This document shows positions 11,617-24,180 of a stretch of 64,000 nucleotides of DNA, one piece after another. Each line of letters begins with the position of its first letter. The stretch's first letter is position 1. Below the pieces are notes generated by a model. The model had not been told where the DNA came from. It did not search any database and was given only the letters and a program-made list of their open reading frames with translations. This DNA comes from Rhipicephalus microplus. Taxonomy: Eukaryota; Arthropoda; Arachnida; Ixodida; Ixodidae. The stretch spans positions 137,269,319-137,333,318 of the forward strand of contig NC_134707.1 of assembly GCF_043290135.1 (NCBI RefSeq). The letters run 5' to 3'. The position numbers and the translations under genes were made by a program.

Positions 11617-14600
11617 TACGCGTTTTTAAACAGGCACACGCCTACTCATTTTTGAATGCGCACGCGTATACTCGTTTTGAATGCGCATGCGCATACTCGT
11701 TTTTGAATGCACATGCGCATACTCGTTTTGGAATAAGCACGCGCATACTCGTTTTTGAACGCGCACACGCATACTCGTTTTTGAATGCACACGCGCATAC
11801 TCGTTTTTGAATAGGCACGCGCGAACTCGTTTTTGAATGCGCACGCGCGTACTCGTTTTTGATTGCACACTCGCATACTCGTTTTGGAATAGGCACGCGC
11901 ATACTCGTTTTTGAATGCGCACGCGTATACTCGTTTTTGAATGCACACGCGCATACTCGTTTCGAAATAGGCCCGCGCATACTCGTTTTGGAATGCGCAC
12001 GCACATACTCGTTTTTGAATGCGCACACGCATACTCGTATTTGAATGCACACGCGTGTACTCGTTTTGGAATAGGCACGTGCATACTCGTTTTTGATTGC
12101 GCACGCGCTTACGCGTTTTTAAACAGGCACACGCCTACTCGTTTTTGAATGCGCACGCGTATACTCGTTTTGAATGCGCATGCGCATAGTCGTTTTTGAA
12201 TGCACATGCGCATACTCGTTTTGAAATAAGCACGCGTATACTCGTTTTGAATGCGCATGCGCATACTCGTTTTTGAATGCACATGCGCATACTCGTTTTG
12301 GAATAAGCACGCGCATAGTCGTTTTTGAAAGCACACGCGCATACTCGTTTTTGAATGCACACGCGCATACACGTTTCGGAATAGGCACGCACATACTCGT
12401 TTTGGAATGCGCACGCACATACTCGTTTTTGAAAGTGCAAGTGCGTAATCGTTTTTTAATGCGCACGCGCGTACTCGTTTTGAGTTATACACGAGCATAC
12501 TTGTTTTTGAATGCACACGCGCATACTCGTTTTGGAATGCGCACGCGCATACTCGTTTTTGAATAGGCACACGCATACTCGTTTTTGATTGCGCACGCTT
12601 ATACTCGTTTTTGAATGCACACGCGCATGCTCGTTTCGAAATAGGCACGCGCATACTCTTTTTGGAATGCGCACGCGCATACTCGTTTTTGAATGCACAC
12701 GCGCCTACTCGTATTTGAATGCACACGCGTATACTCGTTTTGGAATAGGCACGTGCATACTCGTTTTTGATTGCGCACACGCATACTCGTATTTGAATGC
12801 ACACGCGTATACTCGTTTTGGAATAGGCACGTGCATACTCGTTTTTGATTGCGCACGCGCATACGCGTTTTTAAACAGGCACACGCCTACTCGTATTTGA
12901 ATGCGCACGCGTATACTCGTTTTTGAATGCACACGCGCATACTCGTTTCGAAATAGGCACGCGCATACTCTTTTTGGAATGCGCACGCGCATACTCGTTT
13001 TTGAATGCGCACACGCCTACTCGTATTTGAATGCACACGCGCATACTCTATTTGGAATAGGCACGTGCTTACTCGTTTTTGATTGCGCACGCGCATACGC
13101 GTTTTTAAACAGGCACACGCCTACTCGTTTTTGAATGCGCACGCGTATACTCGTTTGAATGCGCATGCGCATACTCGTTTTTGAATGTACATGCGCATAC
13201 TCGTTTTGGAATGCGCACGAGCATACTCATTTTTGAATGCGCACACGCATACTCGTATTTGAATGCACACGCGTATACTCGTTTTGGAATAGGCACGTGC
13301 ATACTCGTTTTTGATTGCGCACGCGCATACGCGTTTTTAAACAGGCACACGCCTACTCGTTTTTGAATGCGCACGCGTATACTCGTTTTGAAGGCGCATG
13401 CGCATACTCGTTTTCGAATGCACATGCGCATACTCGTTTTCGAATAAGCACGCGTATACTCGTTTTGAATGCGCATGCGCATACTCGTTTTTGAATGCAC
13501 ATGCGCATACTCGTTTTGGAATAAGCACGTGCATACTCGTTTTTTAACGCGCACACGCATACTCGTTTTTGAATGCACACTCGCTACTCGTTTTGGAATA
13601 GGCACACGCATACTCGTTTTTGATTGCGCACGCGCATACGCGTTTTTGAACAGGCACACGCGTACTCGTTTTTGAATGCACACACGCATACTCGTTTTTG
13701 AATGCGCATACGCATACTCGTTTTTGAATGCACACGCGCATACTTGTTTCGAAATAGGCACGCGCATACTCATTTTGGAATGCGCCCGCGCATACTCGTT
13801 TTTGAATGCGCACACGCCTACTCGTTTTTGAATGCGCACGCGTATACTCGTTTTGAATGCGCATGTGCATACTCGTTTTTGAATGCACATGCGCATACTC
13901 GTTTTGGAATAAGCACGCGTATACTCGTTTTTGAACGCGCACACGCATACTCGTTTTTGAATGCACACGCGCATACTCGTTTTTGAGTAGGCACGCGCGT
14001 ACTCGTTTTTGAATGCGCACGCGCGTACTCGTTTTTGATTGCACACTCGCATACTCGTTTTGGAATAGGCACGCGCATACTCGTTTTTGAATGCGCATGC
14101 GTATACTCGTTTTTGAATGCACACGTGCATACTCGTTTTGGAATGCGCACGAGCATACTCATTTTTGAATGCGCACACGCATACTCGTACTTGAATGCAC
14201 ACGCGTATACTCGTTTTGGAATAGGCACGTGCATACTCGTTTTTGATTGCGCACGCGCATACGCGTTTTTAAACAGGCACACGCCTACTCGTTTTTGAAT
14301 GCGCACGCGTATACTCGTTTTGAATGCGCATGCGCATACTCGTTTTTGAATGCACATGCGCATACTCGTTTTGGAATAAGCACGCGTATACTCGTTTTGA
14401 ATGCGCATGCGCATACTCGTTTTTGAATGCACATGCGCATACTCGTTTTGGAATAAGCACGTGCATACTCGTTTTTTAACGCGCACACGCATACTCGTTA
14501 TTGAATGCACACTCGCATACTCGTTTTGGATTAGGCACACGCATACTCGTTTTTGATTGTGCACGCGCATACGCGTTTTTGAACAGGCACACGCGTACTC

Positions 14601-17580
14601 GTTTTTGAATGCACACACGCATACTCGTTTTTGAATGCACACGTGCATACTCGTTTCAGAATACGCACGCGCATACTCGTTTTGGAATGCACACGCGCAT
14701 ACTCGTTTTGGAATAGGCACGTGCGTAATCGTTTTTGAATGCGCACACGCATACTCGTATTTGATTGCGCACGCGCATACTCGTTTTGCAATAGGCACGT
14801 GCATATTCGTTTTTGAATAGGCACGCGCGTACTCGTTTTTGATTGCGCACGCGCATACTCGTTTTGGATGCACACGCGCATACTCGTTTTTGGATGGGCA
14901 CGCGCGTACTCGTTTTTGAATGGCACGCGCATACTCGTTTTGGAATGCACACGCGCATACTCGGTTTGGAATAGGCACGCGCATACTCGTTTTTGAATGC
15001 GCACACGCATACTCGTATTTGAATGCACACGCGCGTACTCGTTTTTGAACAGGCACACGCATACTCGTTTTTGAATGCGCACGCGTATACTCGTTATGAA
15101 TGCGCACGCGCATACTCGTTTTTGAATGCACACGCGCATACTCGTTTTGGAATAGGCTCGCACATATTCGTTTTTAAATGCGCACACGCATACTCGTATT
15201 TGAATGCACACGCACATACTCGTTTTGGTATAGGCACGTGCATACTCGTTTTTGAATGCGCACGCGTATACTCGTTTCGGAATGTGCACGTGCATACTGG
15301 TTTTCGAATAGGCACGCGCGTACTCGTTTTTGAATGCGCACACGCATACTCGTATTTGAATGCACACGCGCGTACTCGTTTTTGAACAGGCACACGCATA
15401 CTCGTTTTTGAATGCGCACGCGTATACTCGTTATGAATGCGCACGCGCATACTCGTTTTTGAATGCACACGCGCATACTCGTTTTGGAATAGGCTCGCAC
15501 ATATTCGTTTTTAAATGCGCACACGCATACTCGTATTTGAATGCACACGCACATACTCGTTTTGGAATAGGCACGTGCATACTCGTTTTTGAATGCACAC
15601 GCGCATACTCGTTTCGGAATACGCATGCGCATACTCGTTTTGGAATGCGCACGCGTATACTATTTTTGGAATAGGCACGTGCGTACTCGTTTTTGAATGC
15701 GAACGCGCATACGCGTTTTTGACCATGCACACGCTTACTCGTTTTTGAATGCGCACGCGCATACGCGTTTTTGAACATGCACACGCGTAATCGTTTTTGA
15801 ATGCGCACGCGCATACGCGTTTTTGAACATGCACACGCGTACTCGTTTTTGAATGCGCACGCGTATACTCGTTTTGAATGCGCACGCGCATACTCGTTTT
15901 GAATAGGCACGCGCGTACTCGTTTTTGAATGCGCACGCGTATACTAGTTTCGGAATGCGCACGCGGATACTCGTTTTCGAATGGGCGCGCGCATACTCGT
16001 TTTTGATTGCGCACACGCATACTCGTTTTTGAATGCACACGCGCATACTCGTTTCGGAATACGCACGCGCATACGCGTTTTGGAATGCGCACGCGCATAT
16101 TCTTTTTGGAATAGGCACGTGCGTACTCGTTTTTGAAAGCGAACGCGCATACGCGTTTCTGAACATGCACACGCGTACTTGTTTATGAATGCGCACGGGT
16201 ATACTCGTTTTGAATGCGCACGCGTGTACTCTTTTTCGAATAGGCACGCGCATACGCGTTTTTCAATGCGTGCACACATACTCGTTCTTGAATGCACACG
16301 CGCATACTCGTTTCGGAATACGCACGCGCACACTCGTTTTGAATGCACACGCACATACTCGTTTTTGAATAGGCATGCGCGTACTCGTTTTTGAATGCGC
16401 ACGCGCATAATTGTTTTTGAATGCACACGCGCATACTCGTTTTGGAATAGGCACGCGCATACTCGTTTTTGAATGCGCACACGCATACTCGTATTTGATT
16501 GCGCACGCGCATACTCGTTTTGCAATAGGCACGTGCATACTCGTTTTTGAATAGGCACGCGCGTACTCGTTTTTGATTGCGCACGCGCATACTCGTTTTG
16601 GATGCACACGCGCATACTCGTTTTTGAATGGGCACGCGCGTACTCGTTTTTGAATGGCACGCGCATACTCGTTTTTGAATGCACACGCGCATACTCGGTT
16701 TGGAATAGGCACGCGCATACTCGTTTTTGAATGCGCACGCGTATACTCGTTATGAATGCGCACACGCATACTCGTATTTGAATGCACACGCACATACTCG
16801 TTTTGGAATAGGCACGTGCATACTCGTTTTTGAATGCACACGCGCGTATGCGTTTTTGAACAGGCACATGCGTACTCGTTTTTGATTGCGCACGCGTATA
16901 CTCGTTTTTGAATGCGCACACGCATACTCGTTTTTGAATGCACACGCGCATACTATGTTTCGGAATACGCACGCGCATACTCGTTTTGGAATGCGCACAC
17001 GCATACTCGTATTTGAATGCACACGCGCATACACGTTTCGGAATAGGCACGCACATACTCGTTTTGGAATGCGCACGCACATACTCGTTTTTGAAACTGC
17101 AAGTGCGTACTCGTTTTTTAATGGGCACGCGCATACTCGTTTTGAATTATACACGAGCATACTTGTTTTTGAATGCACACGCGCATACTCGTTTTGGAAT
17201 GCGCACGCGCATACTCGTTTTTGAATAGGCACACGCATACTCGTTTTTGATTGCGCACGCTTATACTCGTTTTTGAATGCACACGCGCATACTCGTTTCG
17301 AAATAGGCACGCGCATACTCTTTTTGGAATGCGCACGCGCATACTCGTTTTTGAATGCGCACACGCATACTCGTATTTGAATGCACACGCGTATACTCGT
17401 TTTGGAATAGGCACGTGCATACTCGTTTTTGATTGCACACGCGCATACTCGTTTTGGAATAGGCACGCGCATACTCGTTTTTGAATGCGCACACGCATAG
17501 TCGTATTTGAATGCACACGCGCGTACTCGTTTTGGAATGGACACGTGCATACTCGTTTTGAAGGCGCACGCGCATACGCG
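11617..17580 (+). repeat. 5.3-kb higher-order unit, copy 2 (enlarged)
   Basis: Copy of 6,332-11,616, starting at the same ACGCGTTTTTAAACAGG phase. It is about 670 bp longer. I see +101 bp before 14,035, a 337 bp local duplication at 15,023-15,650, a difference of 104 bp (four monomers) near 15,600, and about 440 bp at 15,898-16,335 with no counterpart near 10,279 in copy 1. By the GAATTATACACGAG landmark the offset has grown to 5,958 (11,186 and 17,144). The unit ends near GAAGGCGCACGCGCATACG at about 17,560, the same monomer that ends copy 1. Confidence 0.8.
15023..15650 (+). repeat. 337-bp local tandem duplication inside 5.3-kb copy 2
   Basis: A run of 13 monomers (337 bp = 13 x 26 - 1) occurs at about 15,023-15,312 and again from 15,360. 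Both carry GTTATGAATGCGCACGCG, GGCTCGCACATATTCG and TTTTTAAATGCGCACACGC. The corresponding stretch of 5.3-kb copy 1 (from 9,635) has the run once, so this duplication arose after the 5.3 kb duplication. One copy reads GGTATAGGCAC where the other reads GGAATAGGCAC. Confidence 0.85.
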
Positions 17581-19310
17581 TTTTTGAACAGGCACACGCG
17601 TACTCGTTTTTGAATGCGCACGCGTATACTCGTTTTGAATGCGTACGCGCATACTCGTTTTTGAATGCACACGAGCATACTCGTTTTGGAATAGGCACGC
17701 GCATACTCGTTTTGAATGCGCACGCGCATACTCGTTTTTGAATGCACACGCGCATACTCGTTTTGGAATAGGCACGCGCATACTCGTTTTTTCATGCGCA
17801 CACGCATACTCGTTTTTGAATGCACACGCACGTACTTGTTTTGGAATAGGCACGTGCGTACTCGTTTTTGAATGCGCACGCGCATACTCGTTTTTGAATG
17901 CACACGCGCGTACTCGTTTTGGAATAAGCACGCGTATACTCGTTTTGAATGCGCATGCGCATACTCGTTTTTGAATGCACATGCGCATACTCGTTTTGGA
18001 ATAAGCACGCGCATACTCGTTTTTTAACGCGCACACGCATACTCGTTTTTGAATGCACACTCGCATACTCGTTTTGGAATAGGCACACGCATACTCGTTT
18101 TTGATTGCGCACACGCATACGCGTTTTTGAACAGGCACACGCGTACTCGTTTTTGAATGCACACACGCATACTCGTTTTCGAATGCACACGCGCATACTC
18201 GTTTCGGAATACGCAAGCGCATACTCGTTTTGGAATGCACACGCGCATACTCGTTCTGGAATAGGCACGTGCGTAATTGTTTTTGAATGCGAAAGCGCAT
18301 ACGCGTTTTTGAACATGCACACGCGTACTCATTTTCGATTGCACACGCGCGTACTCGTTTTGGAATAGGCACGTGCGTACTCGTTTTTGAATGCGAACGC
18401 GCATACGCGTTTTTGAACATGCACACGCGTACTCGTTTTTGAATGCGCACGCGTATACTCGTTTTGAATGCACACGCGCATACTCGTTTTTGAATGGGCG
18501 CGCGCATACTCGTTTTTTAATGCGCACGCGTATACTCGTTTCGGAATGCGCACGCGCATACTCGTTTTCAAATAGGCACGCGCATACTTGTTTTGGAATG
18601 CGCACACGCATACTCGTTTTGAATGCACACGCGCATACTCGTTTTTGAATGCGCACGCGTACACTCGTTTTGAATGCGCACGCGTATACTCGTTTTTGAA
18701 TGCGCACGCGCATACTCGTTTTCGAATAGGCACGCGCGTACTCGTTTTTGAACGCGAACGCGCATACGCGTTTTTGAACATGCACACGCGTACTCGTTTT
18801 TGAGTGCGCACGCGTAAACTCTTTTTGAATGCACACGCGCATACTCGTTTTTGAATGGGCACGCGCGTACTCGTTTTTGAATGCGCACGCGTATACTCGT
18901 TTCGGAATACGCACGCACATACTCGTTTTTGAATGCGCACGCGTATACTCGTTTTGAATGCACACGCGCATACTCGTTTTTGAATAGGCACGCGTGTACT
19001 CGTTTTTGAGTAGGCACGCGAGTACTCGTTTTTCAACGCGAACGCGCATACGCGTTTTTGAACATGCACACGCGTACTCGTTTTTGAATGCGCACGCGTA
19101 TACTCGTTTTGAATGCACACGCGCATACTCGTTTTTGAATAGGCACGCGTGTACTCGTTTTTGAATGCGCACGCGTATACTCGTTTCAAATGTGCACGTG
19201 CATACTCGTTTTCGAATAGGCACGCGCATACTCGTTTTTGAATGCGCACACGCATACTCGTTTTTGAATGCACACGCGCATACTCGTTTCGGAATACGCA
19301 TGCGCATACT
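15700..19310 (+). repeat. Composition-B unit 1
   Basis: First of a series of units marked by GAACATGCACACGCG, GAATGCGAACGCGC and TTTCGGAATACGC. It overlaps the end of the second 5.3 kb copy. It includes the TATGTTTCGG landmark (16,954) and the GAATTATACACGAG landmark (17,144). The same order returns at 24,065-27,290, with offsets of 8,330 (to about 17,300) and 7,968 (from about 17,900). Private marks are TACTTGTTTATGAATGCGC (16,180/24,510) and GAGTAGGCACGCGAGTACTC (19,010/26,978). From about 16,460 on it is also copied at 19,310-21,995 (offset 2,847 falling to 2,741, then 2,689). Confidence 0.75.
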
Positions 19311-21995
19311 CGTTTTGGAATGCGCACACGCATACTCGTATTTGATTGCGCACGCGCATACTCGTTTTGCAATAGGCACGTACATACTCGTTTTTGAATA
19401 GGCACGCGCGTACTCGTTTTTGATTGCGCACGCGCATACTCGTTTTGGATGCACACGCGCATACTCGTTTTTGAATGGGCACGCGCGTACTCGTTTTTGA
19501 ATGGCACGCGCATACTCGTTTTCGAATGCACACGCGCATACTCGGTTTGGAATAGGCACGCGCATACTCGTTTTTGAATGCGCACGCGTATACTCGTTAT
19601 GAATGCGCACGCGCATACTCGTTTTTGAATGCGCACACGCATACTCGTATTTGAATGCACACGCACATACCCGTTTTGGAATACGCACGCGCATACTCGT
19701 TTTGGAATGTGCACACGCATACTCGTATTTGAATGCACACGCGCATACTTGTTTTGAATGCACACGCGCATACACGTTTCGGAATAGGCACGCACATTCT
19801 CGTTTTGGAATGCGCACGCACATACTCGTTTTTGAAACTGCAAGTGCGTACTCGTTTTTTAATGGGCACGCGCATACTCGTTTTGAATTATACACGAGCA
19901 TACTTGTTTTTGAATGCACACGCGCATACTCGTTTTGGAATGCGCACGCGCATACTCGTTTTTGAATAGGCACACGCATACTCGTTTTTGATTGCGCACG
20001 CTTATACTCGTTTTTGAATGCACACGCGCATACTCGTTTCGAAATAGGCACGCGCATACTCTTTTTGGAATGCGCACGCGCATACTCGTTTTTGAATGCG
20101 CACACGCATACTCGTATTTGAATGCACACGCGTATACTCGTTTTGGAATAGGCATGTGCATACTCGTTTTTGATTGCACACGCGCATACTCGTTTTGGAA
20201 TAGGCACGCGCATACTCGTTTTTGAATGCGCACACGCATAGTCGTATTTGAATGCACACGCGCGTACTCGTTTTGGAATGGACACGTGCATACTCGTTTT
20301 GAATGCGCACGCGCATACGCGTTTTTGAACAGGCACACGCGTACTCGTTTTTGAATGCGCACGCGTATACTCGTTTTGAATGCGTACGCGCATACTCGTT
20401 TTTGAATGCACACGAGCATACTCGTTTTGGAATAGGCACACGCATACTCGTTTTGAATGCGCACGCACATACTCGTTTTTGAATGCACACGCGCATACTC
20501 GTTTTGGAATAGGCACGCGCATACTCGTTTTTTCATGCGCACACGCATACTCGTTTTTGAATGCACACGCACGTACTCGTTTTGGAAAAGGCACGTGCGT
20601 ACTCGTTTTTGAATGCGCACGCGCATACCCGTTTTTGAATGCACATGCGCATACTCGTTTTCGAATAAGCACGCGTATACTCGTTTTGAATGCGCATGCG
20701 CATACTCGTTTTTGAATGTACATGCGCATACTCGTTTTGGAATAAGCACGTGCATACTCGTTTTTTAACGCGCACACGCATACTCGTTTTTGAAAGCACA
20801 CTCGCATACTCGTTTTGGAATAGGCACACGCATACTCGTTTTTGATTGCGCACGCGCATACGCGTTTTTGAACAGGCACACGCGTACTCGTTTTTGAATG
20901 CACACGCGCATTCTCGTTTTGGAATGCACACGCGCATACTCGTTTTGGAATAGGCACGTGCGTAATCGTTTTTGAGTGCGAAAGCGCAAACGCGTTTTTG
21001 AACATGCACACGCGTACTCATTTTCGATTGCACACGCGCGTACTCGTTATCGAATAGGCACGTGCGTACTCGTTTTTGAATGCGAACGCGCATACGCGTT
21101 TTTGAACATGCACACGCGTACTCGTTTTTTAATGCGCACGCGTATACTCGTTTTGAATGCACACGCGCATACTCGTTTTTGAATGGGCACGCGCGTACTC
21201 GTTTTTGAATGCGCACGCGTATACTCGTTTCGGAATGCGCACGCGCATACTCGTTTTCGAATAGGCACGCGCATACTTGTTTTTGAATGCGCACACGCAT
21301 ACTCGTTTTGAATGCACACGCGCATACTCGTTTTTGAATGCGCACGCGTACACTCGTTTTGAATGCGCACGCGTATACTCGTTTTTGAATGCGCACGCGC
21401 ATACTCGTTTTCGAATAGGCACGCGCGTACTCGTTTTTGAACGCGAACGCGCATACGCGTTTTTGAACATGCACACGCGTACTCGTTTTTGAGTGCGCAC
21501 GCGTATACCTGTTCGGAATACGCGCGCATACTCGTTTTTGAATGCGCACGCGTATACTCGTTTTGAATGCACACGCGCATACTCGTTTTTGAATAGGCAC
21601 GCGTGTACTCGTTTTTGAATGCGCACGCGTATACTCGTTTCGGAATGTGCACGTGCATACTGGTTTTCGAATAGGCACGCGCATACTCGTTTTTGAATGC
21701 GCACACGCATACTCGTTTTTGAATGCACACGCGCATACTCGTTTCGGAATACGCATGCGCATACTCGTTTTGGAATGCGCACGCGTATACTATTTTTGGA
21801 ATAGGCACGTGCGTACTCGTTTTTGAATGCGAACGCGCATACGCGTTTTTGACCATGCACACGCTTACTCGTTTTTGAATGCGCACGCGCATACGCGTTT
21901 TTGAACATGCACACGCGTACTCGTTTTTGAATGCGCACGCGCATACGCGTTTTTGAACATGCACCCGCGTACTCGTTTTTGAATGCGCACGCGTA
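19310..21995 (+). repeat. Composition-B unit 2
   Basis: Copy of about 16,460-19,310 at offset 2,741 over the middle part (landmarks 17,144/19,885; GAATGCGTACGCGC monomers at about 17,639/20,380). It drops 52 bp (two monomers) to offset 2,689 before 21,277. It ends with GTATACCTGTTCGGAATACG (about 21,502) and the GACCATGCACACGC and GAACATGCAC monomers, then joins unit 3 near 21,996. Confidence 0.8.
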
Positions 21996-24180
21996 TACTC
22001 GTTTTTTAATGGGCACGCGCATACTCGTTTTGAATTATACACGAGCATACTTGTTTTTGAATGCACACGCGCATACTCGTTTTGGAATGCGCACGCGCAT
22101 ACTCGTTTTTGAATAGGCACACGCATACTCGTTTTTGATTGCGCACGCTTATACTCGTTTTTGAATGCACACGCGCATACTCGTTTCGAAATAGGCACGC
22201 GCATACTCTTTTTGGAATGCGCACGCGCATACTCGTTTTTGAATGCGCACACGCATACTCGTATTTGAATGCACACGCGTATACTCGTTTTGGAATAGGC
22301 ATGTGCATACTCGTTTTTGATTGCACACGCGCATACTCGTTTTGGAATAGGCACGCGCATACTCGTTTTTGAATGCGCACACGCATAGTCGTATTTGAAT
22401 GCACACGCGCGTACTCGTTTTGGAATGGACACGTGCATACTCGTTTTGAATGCGCACGCGCATACGCGTTTTTGAACAGGCACACGCGTACTCGTTTTTG
22501 AATGCGCACGCGTATACTCGTTTTGAATGCGTACGCGCATACTCGTTTTTGAATGCACACGAGCATACTCGTTTTGGAATAGGCACACGCATACTCGTTT
22601 TGAATGCGCACGCACATACTCGTTTTTGAATGCACACGCGCATACTCGTTTTGGAATAGGCACGCGCATACTCGTTTTTTCATGCGCACACGCATACTCG
22701 TTTTTGAATGCACACGCACGTACTCGTTTTGGAAAAGGCACGTGCGTACTCGTTTTTGAATGCGCACGCGCATACCCGTTTTTGAATGCACATGCGCATA
22801 CTCGTTTTCGAATAAGCACGCGTATACTCGTTTTGAATGCGCATGCGCATACTCGTTTTTGAATGTACATGCGCATACTCGTTTTGGAATAAGCACGTGC
22901 ATACTCGTTTTTTAACGCGCACACGCATACTCGTTTTTGAAAGCACACTCGCATACTCGTTTTGGAATAGGCACACGCATACTCGTTTTTGATTGCGCAC
23001 GCGCATACGCGTTTTTGAACAGGCACACGCGTACTCGTTTTTGAATGCACACACGCATACTCGTTTTTTGAATGCACACGCGCATACTCGTTTCGTAATA
23101 CGCACGCGCATTCTCGTTTTGGAATGCACACGCGCATACTCGTTTTGGAATAGGCACGTGCGTAATCGTTTTTGAGTGCGAAAGCGCAAACGCGTTTTTG
23201 AACATGCACACGCGTACTCATTTTCGATTGCACACGCGCGTACTCGTTATCGAATAGGCACGTGCGTACTCGTTTTTGAATGCGAACGCGCATACGCGTT
23301 TTTGAACATGCACACGCGTACTCGTTTTTTAATGCGCACGCGTATACTCGTTTTGAATGCACACGCGCATACTCGTTTTTGAATGGGCACGCGCGTACTC
23401 GTTTTTGAATGCGCACGCGTATACTCGTTTCGGAATGCGCACGCGCATACTCGTTTTCGAATAGGCACGCGCATACTTGTTTTTGAATGCGCACACGCAT
23501 ACTCGTTTTGAATGCACACGCGCATACTCGTTTTTGAATGCGCACGCGTACACTCGTTTTGAATGCGCACGCGTATACTCGTTTTTGAATGCGCACGCGC
23601 ATACTCGTTTTCGAATAGGCACGCGCGTACTCGTTTTTGAACGCGAACGCGCATACGCGTTTTTGAACATGCACACGCGTACTCGTTTTTGAGTGCGCAC
23701 GCGTATACCTGTTCGGAATACGCGCGCATACTCGTTTTTGAATGCGCACGCGTATACTCGTTTTGAATGCACACGCGCATACTCGTTTTTGAATAGGCAC
23801 GCGTGTACTCGTTTTTGAATGCGCACGCGTATACTCGTTTCGGAATGTGCACGTGCATACTGGTTTTCGAATAGGCACGCGCATACTCGTTTTTGAATGC
23901 GCACACGCATACTCGTTTTTGAATGCACACGCGCATACTCGTTTCGGAATACGCATGCGCATACTCGTTTTGGAATGCGCACGCGTATACTATTTTTGGA
24001 ATAGGCACGTGCGTACTCGTTTTTGAATGCGAACGCGCATACGCGTTTTTGACCATGCACACGCTTACTCGTTTTTGAATGCGCACGCGCATACGCGTTT
24101 TTGAACATGCACACGCGTACTCGTTTTTGAATGCGCACGCGCATACGCGTTTTTGAACATGCACCCGCGTACTCGTTTTT
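21996..24180 (+). repeat. Composition-B unit 3, near-identical to 19,855-21,995
   Basis: The sequence from about 21,996 restates 19,855-21,995 at offset 2,147, then at 2,200 after a 53 bp gain near 23,050-23,100. Rare shared variants include GGCATGTGCATACTCG, CGCATACCCGTTTTTG, ACTCGTTATCGAATAGG, the GTATACCTGTTCGG break and GAACATGCACCCGCG. I saw almost no single-base differences, so this is among the youngest duplications in the window. The junction is where the T6-AATGGGCACGCGC monomer follows GCGTATACTCG instead of GCAAGTGCGTACTCG. Confidence 0.85.

Noticed and set aside
18024..21011. 995-codon open frame on the minus strand (others: 21,047-23,962, 971 codons; 55,206-57,584, 792 codons; 57,934-59,916, 660 codons)
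   Set aside because: It is the 26-bp monomer read through with a 26-codon period. Overlapping frames are open in all three phases, starts and ends fall at arbitrary monomer variants, and the absence of stops follows from purine-pyrimidine alternation. No domain, signal peptide or promoter context is visible.
21996..24180. Assembly duplication as the sole cause of the near-identical 2.1-kb copies
   Set aside because: It cannot be excluded from sequence alone, but the copies differ by a 53 bp gain and their junctions fall in register, so a true tandem duplication is more likely. Read depth would decide.
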